The notes: a model not told the origin generated them from the sequence alone. Shown: positions 36,922 to 45,541, numbered from the stretch's first letter. The stretch: DNA of 64,000 bases from Alienimonas chondri (GCF_013036045.1 NZ_WTPX01000002.1:1-64000), one strand, 5' to 3'. Numbers and translations are program-made.

Positions 36922-38456
36922 TCCGCGGCTCCCGTCGGAAGCGAATTCGGCTCACCGGCAACCGTCTCAGCGCCGTCGCCGTCGGCGTCGGGCATGGCGT
37001 CGTAGTTCCCGTTGGCGTTCCGCTCGACCCGCACCGCACGAGCGAGTTCGAGGCGGGCGTCCTGCTCGAAGGATTCTTCGTCGAGTTCGATCTCCCCGGG
37101 CTTCGTGCGAACCGGGACGCCGGGCCGGGCCATCTGGATCCCGCGAATGACCACCCGGTCCGTCGGTTCGATGCCCGCTCGCACGACGCGCAGTCCGCCC
37201 AGAAGCGGCCCCAAAGTCACGAGACGCGGTTCGACCGTCTCGCCGGCGGGGGCGGCGTCTCCCCCGTTCGACTCGCCTGCCTGAGACTCGTCCGTTGTCT
37301 GGGAGAGGGGAACGACCACCAGCACGGACGGAGCGTTCTGCCGGATCGTCACGGCGGAGTCGGGCAGCAACATCCCTTCATAGATGCCGCTGCCGAGGAT
37401 CTTGACCTTGGCGAACATGCCCGGGGTGAGGATGCCGTCGGCGTTCGAGAAGCTCAGGCGACCGGTCATGGTGTCGGTGCCCATATCGAGCGAGTTGTCG
37501 ACGAAGTCGATCGCTCCGACGTGCGGATAGCCGGTCTCGTCCGCCAACTGAAGCACGGCGGGATTCTGCACGTTGCGGCTGCTGGGCCGCTCGCCGCTGG
37601 CGGCTTGCCGGGAGTATTTGAGGAAGGCCCTTTCCGGGGCGCTGACGAAGGCGTGCATCGGATCCTGCGAAACGACCGTCGTCAGCAGCGTCGCGTCTCC
37701 CCCGTCGGCTCCGGTGACCAGGTTCCCTTTGTCCACGAGCCGACGAGAAAGCCGACCGGCGATCGGACTGGTCACGCGAGTGAACGACAGGTCCAGCTCA
37801 GCGGCGCTCACCGCGGCTTCCGCGGTGGCGATGCCGGCCTCGGCGGTGGCGGCGGCGGCCTCGGCGTTTTTGATTTGAGCCCGCGCCGCGACGACGTCCG
37901 CGGCGGCTTGCTTCCGCTGGGAGGCCTCGATGTCGTAGCCCTCCTGCGTTTCGGCTCCACGCTCCACGAGCTTCCTCATGCGAGCGAGCTGCGTGTCGCG
38001 TAGCTCCAACGCAGCTTCGGCCTGCGTGTTGGCCGCCAGGGCGGACGCCTTCAGCGCCTCAGCCTCCTGCAGCGCGGCCGTCGCCCCGGACAACCGCCCC
38101 TTCGCGGAAGCGAGCGCGGCTTCGAACGGTCGCGGATCGATCGTGAACAGCAGGGCGCCCGCTTCCACTTCCTCCCCGTCCGCGAAGTGGATGTCCTCCA
38201 GGAAACCGCCGACCCGGGGACGGATTTCAACCGTGGCCACCGCCCGCAGACGAGCCGTGTAGTCGTCCCATTCGACCACTTCACGGATCAGCGGGTTGGC
38301 GACGAAGACTTCGGGCGGCGGCGGGGGCGGCGGGGCGACCTCGTCCTCACATCCACTGAGCAACAGCCCCGTCAGCAGGACCGCGGCGCTCAGCGGAGGA
38401 TGCGCGAAACCACGACGAGAACCTGGGCGCCGCGTGGCGTACCGGGGCGAAGACAT
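36918..38456 (-). CDS. RND efflux periplasmic adaptor (AcrA/MexA type)
   Basis: The 512-residue membrane fusion protein links the RND pump to an outer-membrane channel. A lipoprotein signal (LLTGLLLSGCEDE, lipobox LSGC) lies near residue 35. The biotinyl-lipoyl-like barrel (RLRAVATVEIRPRVGGFLEDIHFADGEEVEAGALLFTID) and the alpha-hairpin (about 120-220, Ala/Gln/Glu-rich) follow, then the second half of the barrel (LDLSFTRVTSPIAGRLSRRLVDKGNLV). The C terminus is long and acidic. The first gene of the operon, it overlaps the pump gene by four bases. The regulator is unknown; the LuxR-type gene nearby is divergent. Confidence 0.93.
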   Translation of the reverse strand: MSSPRYATRRPGSRRGFAHPPLSAAVLLTGLLLSGCEDEVAPPPPPPPEVFVANPLIREVVEWDDYTARLRAVATVEIRPRVGGFLEDIHFADGEEVEAGALLFTIDPRPFEAALASAKGRLSGATAALQEAEALKASALAANTQAEAALELRDTQLARMRKLVERGAETQEGYDIEASQRKQAAADVVAARAQIKNAEAAAATAEAGIATAEAAVSAAELDLSFTRVTSPIAGRLSRRLVDKGNLVTGADGGDATLLTTVVSQDPMHAFVSAPERAFLKYSRQAASGERPSSRNVQNPAVLQLADETGYPHVGAIDFVDNSLDMGTDTMTGRLSFSNADGILTPGMFAKVKILGSGIYEGMLLPDSAVTIRQNAPSVLVVVPLSQTTDESQAGESNGGDAAPAGETVEPRLVTLGPLLGGLRVVRAGIEPTDRVVIRGIQMARPGVPVRTKPGEIELDEESFEQDARLELARAVRVERNANGNYDAMPDADGDGAETVAGEPNSLPTGAAE

Positions 38457-38715
38457 GAGGGATCGGCGGGACGACGAGAGGAAACGTTGATTCTTGGACG
38501 ACGGAGGCGTCGTCGCCCGCCGTGAGTCTCCGTTGCAACGGACAGCGGCATCCTAACACCTCGGCCGATTGGTCAACTCTCGGCAGGTTCGCTCGGCATT
38601 GCGGGGTTCGGAAATGACGCAGCCCCTGCCCGACCCCTTGGAGGCCGCGTTTCCGCTTATGGGCGAGAGCGAACCGGTTCTCGATTCGTTCCGCCCTCAC
38701 ATTTCGTGACGCATT

Positions 38716-39594
38716 ATGCCGCTGCACGCTGCTATGTCTGACGTTCCACTCCAAGCGACTACGAATGTCTCTGCGGGGCCGGCGTTTCAGACAGAGGCGC
38801 TTCCGGCATCGCGGCGCCTCACCATCGGCGAGGTCGTCGGGGGCTGTCGCACGGCCCGAAAATGTCTGGAATGCGGCGAGAACCCGGCCTGCTGGACGAA
38901 CATCCTTTTAGCGGGCGTCCTGAACTGGACGGGTGCGGATCGAGCGGCCGTGATCTTCCCCGAGAGCAACAAGCTGTACTCGGTCGGCGACTGGGACGTG
39001 CTGCAAACGAAGTGCTCCGCACGTAGCCTGCAATCCGCGCAGGCCGCATTGCGCGAGGCTGCGGCCGTCACCTCGCAGCGTATCCCGCAACCCAGTTCTG
39101 ACGACGAACGTCGGGCCGGCGTTTCCAGGATCCTCTCGCGAAGCGATTTTCCGGAGTCCCGCCGCCCCTCCCCGCGCGCTGGGAAAGCCGGCGACACGCA
39201 GATCGGCGCCGCGATCGGCTGGCGGGACGGGCGCGGCCGGGTCATCGCTTTGCTGATCGGCGCCGCAGACGACGGGGACGTGGCCGCTGCCGGCGCCCAA
39301 CTGACGAAAGTCGTCGTTCGCGAACTCGCCTCCTCGGGGCGGCGGTTGGCACATCCCGGGGAGCCTTCGCCCGAGACCCTCACCCACCGCGCCCGCACCG
39401 TCTTGCATCACTGGCTCGACGGACTGCTGGAGAAAGAGGTCGCCGGCGTGCTCAATGTCTCGGACGGCACGGTGCACAAGCAGGTGCACCGCATCTACCG
39501 GCACTTCGGCGTGACCAGCCGCGGGGAGCTTCAAGCGCAGTTCCTCAAACGCGGCTGGGGGCGCCGGCGTCGGTGGCGAGATATGGCTCCCTGA
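38716..39594 (+). CDS. LuxR-type HTH regulator
   Basis: The 292-residue product ends with a LuxR/GerE helix-turn-helix at about residues 220-285 (LTHRARTVLHHWLDGLLEKEVAGVLNVSDGTVHKQVHRIYRHFGVTSRGEL), followed by an Arg-rich tail. The N-terminal 200 residues form a GAF-like or unknown sensor region with four cysteines in a short span (GGCRTARKCLECGENPACW), which might bind a metal or sense redox state. There is no receiver domain. It is divergent from the RND efflux operon (259 bases between starts) and could control it. ATG at 38734 is an alternative start. Confidence 0.8.
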   Translation: MPLHAAMSDVPLQATTNVSAGPAFQTEALPASRRLTIGEVVGGCRTARKCLECGENPACWTNILLAGVLNWTGADRAAVIFPESNKLYSVGDWDVLQTKCSARSLQSAQAALREAAAVTSQRIPQPSSDDERRAGVSRILSRSDFPESRRPSPRAGKAGDTQIGAAIGWRDGRGRVIALLIGAADDGDVAAAGAQLTKVVVRELASSGRRLAHPGEPSPETLTHRARTVLHHWLDGLLEKEVAGVLNVSDGTVHKQVHRIYRHFGVTSRGELQAQFLKRGWGRRRRWRDMAP

Positions 39595-39660
39595 GACGTC
39601 GCCGCGTCGGGCTTCCTCGACGCTGAACAGCGCCGCGTCTGCACGGCGCGTCGGGGCACG

Positions 39661-40380
39661 TCAGTCGGCGGACGAGGCGAGGGTGGAGTCGCTCGAGGCC
39701 TGTCGATCGGCGGGCGCGGCCAGATCGTCGACGGCTCCGGAACAGATCAACTGCCGAGTCCCGGCGAGCTTGCGCTTGACGGTTTTGGTGGACACATCGA
39801 GAAGCCGAGCGATCTCGCCGCTGGTACGCCCTTCCAGCCGGAGGACGACCACCTGTCGGGTGGTGTCGTTCGGCAGAGCCGTCATGAGGCTCTCGAACGT
39901 GTCCGCGAATGCGGCCAGTTCCACCGGGGAAAGTTCCGGGCCTTCCGTCCCGTCCAGCCCGGACGACTGGCTGTCGCTGATCCAGATGTCCCCTTCCCCG
40001 CGCGTCTGCCCGCCGCCTCGCTTGGCGGCCTTCTCGCGCCGCGCGTAATCGATCGCCTTGCGATCGGTGACGCGCATCAGCCAGCGCCAGAGATCCTCGG
40101 AATCCGAGAGCGTGCCGGCGCCGAAGCGGCCGTCTCCGGCGTGGTTCCAAAGTGCCAGGAACACGCTACCCGCGACGACTTCGGCGTCCGCGGCCCGCAA
40201 TCCGCGCAGTTTACGTTCCAGAATCCGCACGACCCGCGGCAGCAACTGACGGGCGACCTCGCCCACCGCCTCGCGATTGCCTTTGCGGACCTCGGCGAGA
40301 AATTGCGTGACGCCCGCGCTCGGATCGACGGTCCTCACATGGGAGGCGTTCGACGCAGCTCCACCGCGGGAGAGTTCCAT
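39661..40380 (-). CDS. ECF-like RNA polymerase sigma factor
   Basis: The 239-residue product has region 2 (AGVTQFLAEVRKGNREAVGEVARQLLPRVVRILER to DLWRWLMRVTDRKAIDYARREKAAKRGG) and region 4 (SLMTALPNDTTRQVVVLRLEGRTSGEIARLLDVSTKTVKRKL). The pattern is that of the ECF-like group expanded in planctomycetes. I start at ATG 40380 (MELSRGG); the frame upstream extends to 40452. A flexible acidic linker joins the regions. No anti-sigma gene is next to it. It is convergent with the LuxR-type regulator gene. Confidence 0.85.
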   Translation of the reverse strand: MELSRGGAASNASHVRTVDPSAGVTQFLAEVRKGNREAVGEVARQLLPRVVRILERKLRGLRAADAEVVAGSVFLALWNHAGDGRFGAGTLSDSEDLWRWLMRVTDRKAIDYARREKAAKRGGGQTRGEGDIWISDSQSSGLDGTEGPELSPVELAAFADTFESLMTALPNDTTRQVVVLRLEGRTSGEIARLLDVSTKTVKRKLAGTRQLICSGAVDDLAAPADRQASSDSTLASSAD

Positions 40381-40492
40381 CGAAGTCGGGGTGCGAAGCA
40401 CGGCGGAGGCCGAAAGGGTGGGACGAACGCCCCGATCCTGGGGCGCGGCCACGATCCTTCGCCACGGTCATCGCCCGTCAGACCGAAAAGAA

Positions 40493-40564
40493 AGCCGTCG
40501 GTGGGATTTGAACCCACGACCTACGCTTTACGAGAGCGTCGCTCTACCACTGAGCTACGACGGC
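40493..40564 (-). tRNA. tRNA-Thr (anticodon CGT)
   Basis: The minus strand folds into a full cloverleaf: acceptor GCCGTCG/CGACGGC, D arm GCTC-AGTGGTA-GAGC, anticodon arm ACGCT-CTCGTAA-AGCGT, five-base variable loop, T arm GTGGG-TTCAAAT-CCCAC. The loop gives anticodon CGT, decoding ACG. CCA is not encoded, and the gene is followed by T-rich TTTCTTTT. It lies between nuoD and the sigma factor gene. Confidence 0.97.
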
Positions 40565-40709
40565 AGCGTTTCCAAACGATGCGGGACGCCCCGTTCGGAT
40601 GACGGGCGGATCGTAAAGCGACCCGGCCCCGTCGTAAAGACCACGCGGGGCCGTTTGAGGTTCGGTCCGGAAGCGGGGCTGCTCGATTCGGTTCCAGCTT
40701 CTCCGACCC

Positions 40710-41957
40710 TCAGCGGTCGATTTCCCCCATCACCACGTCCAAACTGCCCAGAATCGACGGTACGTCCGCAATGAAACAGCCGACGCTCAGCGGGCCGATC
40801 ACGGAGAGGTTGCAGAACGAACTGCTTTTCACCCGCGTCCGCACCGGGATCGGCGTGCCGTCGCCCACGATCCCGAATCCCATCTGACCGCGGGGGCACT
40901 CGGTTTCGAGGTAGCACTCGTCCTTGGGCAGCTTCTGGTTCCAACGGTGGGCGATGCGGAACGGCCCGTCCGTCGCTTCATACCGGTCCAGTGCTTGCCG
41001 AACGAGAGAGACGCTCTGCACGACCTCCAGCATGCGGCAATAGAACCGCGTCCAGTTGTCGCCGAGAATCGCGTCCGGCGGGGCGTCCGGGAACGGGCCG
41101 ATGGGGATCTCGAACTCGTAGCCCTCGTAGTGGCGGGCGTAGATCTCCTCCCCGTCCCTGCGGAGGTCGTGGTCGACGCCGCTGCCGCGGAGCGTCGGGC
41201 CGGTGCAGCCGTGGCCGATCGCCATCGCGGCGGACATCTCCCCGATCCCGGCGGTCCGTTTGATGAAGATGCCGTTGCGAGTCAACAGGGTGTGGTACTC
41301 CTCGATCCGCGGCTCGAACCAATCGAGGAACCGACGCACGGCGTCGCACCAACTCATCTCGGTTCCCTCCGCCACGCCGGTGACCTGAGCGAGGCCGGGC
41401 GGAAGCGGGACGATCTCCGGCAGATCGTGCGTCGCCCCGCCGGGGGTGAGGTAGCTGTAAGTCAGCCGGGCGCCGCAGGCGTGCTCGAACAGGTCGAGGA
41501 TTATCTCCCGCTCGCGGAAGGCGTACAGGAACGGGCTGAACGAGCCGAGATCCAACCCGTAGGCCCCCATTCCCAGTAGATGCGAGGCGATCCGACCCAG
41601 TTCCGCGATCGCGACCCGCAGGTGCCGGCCCTTCTCCGGCACGTCGATCTTCAACAGTTTCTCGACGGTGCAGGACCAGCCGAGGTTCATGTTCATTGCG
41701 GCGAGGTAGTCCATCCGATCCGTGTAGGGGATGTACTGAGCCGGCGTGAGGTTCTCGCCGATCTTCTCCGCACAGCGGTGCAGGTAGCCGATGTGCGGCG
41801 TGCACTCGCGGACGATCTCCCCGTCGGTCCGCAGCAGCAGCCGCAGCACGCCGTGCGTACTGGGGTGCTGCGGCCCCATGTTGACGAGCATCTCGTCAGT
41901 GCGAACGTCGAACTCAATCGTCCGCGGGTCGAGCAGTGGGTCAGCGACGGCGTTCAT
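40710..41957 (-). CDS. nuoD: NADH-quinone oxidoreductase subunit D
   Basis: NuoD is the 49-kDa-type subunit of complex I, which with NuoB and NuoC forms the quinone-binding connection. In the 415-residue product the family segments are all visible: MLVNMGPQHPSTHGVLRLLL, GYLHRCAEKIGENLTPAQYIPYTDRMDYLAAM, LGRIASHLLGMGAYGLDLG, FEHACGARLTYSYLTPGG, GPTLRGSGVDHDLRRD, ETECPRGQMGFGIVGDG and the C terminus DVVMGEIDR. The start MNAVADPLLDP has a weak GAGAAG ribosome site. It is the last gene of nuoA-nuoC-nuoD, separated from nuoC by a 200-base gap that carries a tRNA-like RNA. Confidence 0.97.
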   Translation of the reverse strand: MNAVADPLLDPRTIEFDVRTDEMLVNMGPQHPSTHGVLRLLLRTDGEIVRECTPHIGYLHRCAEKIGENLTPAQYIPYTDRMDYLAAMNMNLGWSCTVEKLLKIDVPEKGRHLRVAIAELGRIASHLLGMGAYGLDLGSFSPFLYAFREREIILDLFEHACGARLTYSYLTPGGATHDLPEIVPLPPGLAQVTGVAEGTEMSWCDAVRRFLDWFEPRIEEYHTLLTRNGIFIKRTAGIGEMSAAMAIGHGCTGPTLRGSGVDHDLRRDGEEIYARHYEGYEFEIPIGPFPDAPPDAILGDNWTRFYCRMLEVVQSVSLVRQALDRYEATDGPFRIAHRWNQKLPKDECYLETECPRGQMGFGIVGDGTPIPVRTRVKSSSFCNLSVIGPLSVGCFIADVPSILGSLDVVMGEIDR

Positions 41958-41976
41958 GACTTCTCGAAAGCGGAAA

Positions 41977-42099
41977 GGGCTTCGCCCGGGGGGGAATCGA
42001 ACCCCCGATGACCGTTCGTCTAGAACGGCCTACCCGCAGTCAACCGGCGGGATCAACGACGGAGGTCGCCCGCTAGCCATCGCGTTCCAGACGAAGCCC
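41977..42099 (-). ncRNA. tRNA-like structured RNA between nuoC and nuoD
   Basis: On the minus strand, GGGCTTCGTCTGG (42087-42099) pairs with CCGGGCGAAGCCC (41977-41989) over 13 bp with two G-U pairs; on the plus strand those would be A-C mismatches, so the fold belongs to the minus-strand RNA. Inside are a perfect T arm (GGGGG-TTCGATT-CCCCC, 41990-42006), a five-base variable loop, an anticodon-type arm (CCGTT-CTAGACG-AACGG, 42012-42028) and a small D-like arm (CGC-GATGGCTA-GCG, 42071-42084). A 41-base insert (42030-42070) with its own stems separates the D-like and anticodon-type arms. If the last seven pairs (CGTCTGG/CCGGGCG) are the acceptor stem this is a cloverleaf with an insertion. The apparent anticodon AGA is unusual, so decoding is doubtful. 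Confidence 0.6.
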
Positions 42100-42156
42100 C
42101 ATGGGATTGTAACGTGGACGCTCCGCAGAGCCTCCGCGTGACAACGACTCAACGAC

Positions 42157-42666
42157 TCACCGACAGCGAATCCCGCCGTATTCCTCCGGCTGCTGGTAGT
42201 CCTTTCGCAGCGGGTGGCCGACCCAGTCGTCGTCGGTGAGGATGCGGGTGAGGTTTGGGTGACCGACGAACCGCACGCCGAGCAGGTCGAACGTCTCTCG
42301 CTCGTGCCACGCGGCGATGGGGAACACGCCGGACGCCGTGGGGATTTCCGGCAAGTCGTCGTCCGAGCCGCGCGGCAGCACGACCTTCAAGGTCAGCGTG
42401 CGGGTCAGCGGGAAGTCGGAGAGCCGGTAGACGACCTCCAGACGCGGCTCGCCCTCGAATTTCGACTCTTCGCCCGGCCGGGGGGCGATGTCCGCGGCGG
42501 TGAGATCGTTCAGGTGCTGCAAACCCAGTTCGTCCCGTACGAACGTCAGCAGGTCCGGCACAGCGTCCGCCGCAATCTCGATCCACGGATTGGTCGCCGC
42601 GTGCAGATCGCGGACGGCGTCGCCGAAGCGATCGCGGAGGGCGGCGTGGAGGTCTTCGGCGCTCAT
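42157..42666 (-). CDS. nuoC: NADH-quinone oxidoreductase subunit C
   Basis: NuoC is the 30-kDa-type subunit in the peripheral arm of complex I. The 169-residue product begins MSAEDLHAALRDRFGD and contains the family features LEVVYRLSDFPLTRTLTLKV, the signature around GVFPIAAWHERETFDLLGVRFVGHPNLTRILTDDDWVGHPLRKDY, and ends EEYGGIRCR. It is slightly short, as in free-standing NuoC proteins. Its start overlaps the nuoA stop by four bases (ATGA). The gene for NuoB, usually between nuoA and nuoC, is missing here. Confidence 0.95.
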   Translation of the reverse strand: MSAEDLHAALRDRFGDAVRDLHAATNPWIEIAADAVPDLLTFVRDELGLQHLNDLTAADIAPRPGEESKFEGEPRLEVVYRLSDFPLTRTLTLKVVLPRGSDDDLPEIPTASGVFPIAAWHERETFDLLGVRFVGHPNLTRILTDDDWVGHPLRKDYQQPEEYGGIRCR

Positions 42667-43181
42667 CTCAAGGCGTCCTGTCGAGCTTGCCCGGCGACGG
42701 TTTTGACCCAATCGAGGTCGCCGCGCTTCCAGACGTACGCGAAGCCCACCAGCAACACCCCGAAGAACACGGCCAGATCGAGCGCCCCGCCGATCGCCAA
42801 CCGGGTCGCGTCGCCGGCGGTGAGGGTCGCTTCGATCGGCAGCGTGCCGGGCGTGTGTCCGCCGAGGCGTTCGGTGAGGCCCAGTCGCACGCCTTCGGAC
42901 AACGTCGGGTCCGTCAGGGCGATCGCGGAGCCGTACACCGCGGCCCAAGGAAACAGGAACGCCAATTCGACATCGAACACGATGAACAGCAGGGCAACGA
43001 CGTAGAACCGCAGATCGAATTTTAGATAGCTGCTGCCGATCGCCTCCTCGCCGCAGTCGTAGATTGCGGATTTGTCCGGCGTGCGGTTTTTCGGGCGGAT
43101 CAATCGGCCCAACGTCAGCGGCGCCGCCAGTGCGACGATCGCGGCGACGGCAAAGATCAGCAGGTGCCCGGCGAGGTCCAT
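42663..43181 (-). CDS. nuoA: NADH-quinone oxidoreductase subunit A
   Basis: NuoA is a small membrane subunit of complex I near the quinone channel. The 172-residue product has three membrane helices: HLLIFAVAAIVALAAPLTLGRL, FYVVALLFIVFDVELAFLFPWA and ALDLAVFFGVLLVGFAYVWKRGDLDW. The loop after helix 1 has the conserved region KSAIYDCGEEAIGSSYLKFDLRFY, with its Cys and Gly-Glu. An insertion of about 45 residues precedes helix 3 (LTDPTLSEGVRLGLTERLGG and on), so it is longer than E. coli NuoA. It is first in nuoA-nuoC-nuoD. Confidence 0.95.
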   Translation of the reverse strand: MDLAGHLLIFAVAAIVALAAPLTLGRLIRPKNRTPDKSAIYDCGEEAIGSSYLKFDLRFYVVALLFIVFDVELAFLFPWAAVYGSAIALTDPTLSEGVRLGLTERLGGHTPGTLPIEATLTAGDATRLAIGGALDLAVFFGVLLVGFAYVWKRGDLDWVKTVAGQARQDALR

Positions 43182-43211
43182 CTCGGTCCCTCACTCCTTC
43201 TCAGAATACGA

Positions 43212-43760
43212 TTAGGCCGCGTGATCCACGACGGGAAGCTCCGTCGTCGCCAGCGGAAGAGCCGGCCCCCGCACCGGGGCGCGGTCGGCGGGGTCGGCGG
43301 CGGCGGGCCGCCAGTGCGTCACGGCGTCTTCGCCCGGTCGCCAACTGTAATAGCCGTCGCGCGCCTCGCCGTCCGCCGTGAGGCGGGGGCCGGGGAATTC
43401 GACCAGCCCCGCGGCGGCGTCCCGCAACACGGCGCCGAGGCGGCGGATTTCCGCGACGAACTCGCTGAGGCGGTCGGCGTCCCGGGCGAGCAGCCGTTCG
43501 GCTTCGTCCAGTTCCTCCGCGTGCGGGCCGTGGAAGTGCCGCTTGGCGCCCGGCGTGCGCCGGATCCAAGCCAATCGGGCGCGGCGTTCCGCCAGATCCA
43601 ACGCCAACGGAACGGCGTCGCCGACGATCCGACGAACCAGCGGCAGCGTCGCGGTCGCCCGCTCCGGGGAGAACAGGGCCGACGGACGACCGATCGAGCG
43701 CCGCGGCGGGCCAGCGGTCGGCGGACCGGCGCTGGGAGACTCGGGGGGGCGGCGTTGCAT
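43212..43760 (-). CDS. DUF2203 family protein
   Basis: I start at ATG 43760 (MQRRPPESPS), giving 182 residues. The core is DUF2203: ALFSPERATATLPLVRRIVGDAV at the front and FPGPRLTADGEARDGYYSWRPGEDAVTHWRPA near the end, separated by a long helical section with a Glu/Asp/Arg heptad pattern. Members are small helical proteins with no known function. The start contains a Pro-rich stretch. The gene lies between nuoI and nuoA on the same strand, 30 bases before nuoA, and may be part of the same transcript. Confidence 0.8.
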   Translation of the reverse strand: MQRRPPESPSAGPPTAGPPRRSIGRPSALFSPERATATLPLVRRIVGDAVPLALDLAERRARLAWIRRTPGAKRHFHGPHAEELDEAERLLARDADRLSEFVAEIRRLGAVLRDAAAGLVEFPGPRLTADGEARDGYYSWRPGEDAVTHWRPAAADPADRAPVRGPALPLATTELPVVDHAA

Positions 43761-43961
43761 GGGAGCTATGCGGTCGGGAACCGGAACGACACGGGGATCG
43801 CAGTCTTCATGGCCGCGTGGCGCAACCCGGGACGGAACTATCTTTCCCTTCTCTCGTCGGAAAGCCAAACCCACACGGCGCCGGCCGCGTGTCCGTCAAA
43901 CTCGGATCGTCCCCATCCGTCCTGTTTTGAAGGAACCCCGTCAATCGGGTGGACTTCCGTT

Positions 43962-44552
43962 TCAAGCGGAGTTCGGCTTCTGAATCACGGGCAGCACGGC
44001 GGCCCCGTCCGGAGCGGGCATCCCCGGTTCGCCCTTCACCCAGACCGGCTCCGCGAGCGTTTTACTCTCCGCGACGATCGTGGGGTTGAGCGTCGCGCGG
44101 CCCCACGCCGCCTCCAGCGGCAGTTTCGCAAAGTCCACGCTGCACCCGTCCCGGGTGTAGCAACTGAGGTCGTGAGTGGACCCCATGAAGATGCAGTCGA
44201 CCGGGCACGGGTCGACGCACAACGCACAGAACATGCACTTGGTGTAGTCGATGGTGAAGCCGTCGACGCGGAAGCCTTTCTTCCCGTCGGGGCCGGTGTC
44301 CATCGTCTTGTCGATGTAGATGCAGTCGACCGGGCAGGCGACGGCGCACTTATCGCAGCCGATGCACGCCGTGAGGTCGAACCGATGGAACCCGCGATAG
44401 CGAGCCGCGACCGGCAGCGGCTTCTCCGGGTACTCGTAGGCTTCCGTGTAGGTCTTGCGACGGTAGGTGCGCAGCGCCGCCTTCATCGTGACGCCCAATC
44501 CCTGAGCGACCGTGACGACGGCGGTCTTCAGATTGCGGAACCATTCGTTCAT
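43962..44552 (-). CDS. nuoI: NADH-quinone oxidoreductase subunit I
   Basis: NuoI carries two 4Fe-4S clusters (N6a and N6b) in the peripheral arm of complex I. In the 196-residue product the cluster motifs are CIGCDKCAVACPVDC (from residue 63) and CMFCALCVDPCPVDC (from about 106). The N-terminal amphipathic helix (WFRNLKTAVVTVAQGLGVTMKAALR) is as in the family. A 50-residue C-terminal extension follows. Its start codon ATG overlaps the nucleoside hydrolase stop by four bases, so it is translationally coupled to that gene, and a DUF2203 gene lies between it and nuoA. nuoG and nuoH are not nearby. Confidence 0.95.
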   Translation of the reverse strand: MNEWFRNLKTAVVTVAQGLGVTMKAALRTYRRKTYTEAYEYPEKPLPVAARYRGFHRFDLTACIGCDKCAVACPVDCIYIDKTMDTGPDGKKGFRVDGFTIDYTKCMFCALCVDPCPVDCIFMGSTHDLSCYTRDGCSVDFAKLPLEAAWGRATLNPTIVAESKTLAEPVWVKGEPGMPAPDGAAVLPVIQKPNSA

Positions 44553-45541
44553 CGCGTCCCCCCTGCCCCGGCTCCGTTGTCTGCGAGATCGTCGCCGGCG
44601 AGGACGGAAAGGACGTAGTCCTGCACGCCGGCGGCGTCGACCTCCCGGACGACTTCGGTGTTCGTCTGCCAACGCCGAACGCCGCGGCGGTCGAAGACCG
44701 TCATGCCGTAGGTCAGGTCGCCGGCGGTTTCGACATCCACGGCCATTTCCTCTCGTTCAAACAGTTCGGGGCGGACGGCGGCGGCCAACGCGGTCGGCTC
44801 CTGCAAGCTGATCCCCTCCACGCCGAAATGCTGATGATTCGATCGCAGCGCCCACGGCAGCATCTGGCTTAGCAACTCGCCCGCCCCGCCGCGGACCGCG
44901 CCCTTGAGCGTCTCGTGAGCCGAGGGGCTGAGTACCGGTCGGCGGGTCACGTCCAGCGGAACCAGCGTCTTCGAAGACCGGCCGGTCAGCACGCTGCGGG
45001 CGGCGAGCGGGTCGGCGGCGACGTTGAACTCCGCGGCCGCGGTGGCGTCCCCGCCGATCTCCACCGACCCGGCGCCGATCACCAGGCCGCCCAACGCTTC
45101 GTAGAACCCGCCCCAACGCTCCGCGGCGAGCTTCACGTTCGTCAGCGGACCGAGCGTCAGCAGCGTGACTTCGCCCTCGTGCTCCCGGACGAGTTCGACC
45201 AGCAAACGGGGCGAATCGCGCGGGGCGTACAGTTCCACATCCGGCAGTTGCCAGGCGCCGAGGCCGTCCGGCCCGTTCACCGCGGCCCAATCAAGCTCTT
45301 CCCCGCCGAACTCCGGTCCGACGCCGGCGTCCCCCGCTTCGCAGGCGCCGACCTTCGGCCGTTTATCCGGGTCGAGCAGCGTGAGAATCGCCGTGACGTT
45401 GCGGGTCGCGGTGGGACCGTCGACGCAACCGGCGGTCGCGGTGACGGCCAGTAGATCGATGTCCGGATCGAGAACGGCCAGCGTGATCGCCAGCGCGTCC
45501 CCGATGCCGGGGTCGGCGTCGATGATGAGCTTCCGGGGCAT
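44549..45541 (-). CDS. Nucleoside hydrolase (IunH-like)
   Basis: The 330-residue product hydrolyses the N-glycosidic bond of nucleosides. It has the N-terminal metal/ribose motif DADPGIGDA (residues 8-16), VTATAGCVDGPTATRNV, LLTLGPLTNVKLA and GDATAAAEFNVAADPLAARSVL. In the canonical DxDPGxDD, residue 14 is Asp; here it is Gly14, so one calcium ligand may be missing and activity could be altered. The end of the gene overlaps nuoI. It is divergent from trpD (123 bases between starts). Confidence 0.87.
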   Translation of the reverse strand: MPRKLIIDADPGIGDALAITLAVLDPDIDLLAVTATAGCVDGPTATRNVTAILTLLDPDKRPKVGACEAGDAGVGPEFGGEELDWAAVNGPDGLGAWQLPDVELYAPRDSPRLLVELVREHEGEVTLLTLGPLTNVKLAAERWGGFYEALGGLVIGAGSVEIGGDATAAAEFNVAADPLAARSVLTGRSSKTLVPLDVTRRPVLSPSAHETLKGAVRGGAGELLSQMLPWALRSNHQHFGVEGISLQEPTALAAAVRPELFEREEMAVDVETAGDLTYGMTVFDRRGVRRWQTNTEVVREVDAAGVQDYVLSVLAGDDLADNGAGAGGTR

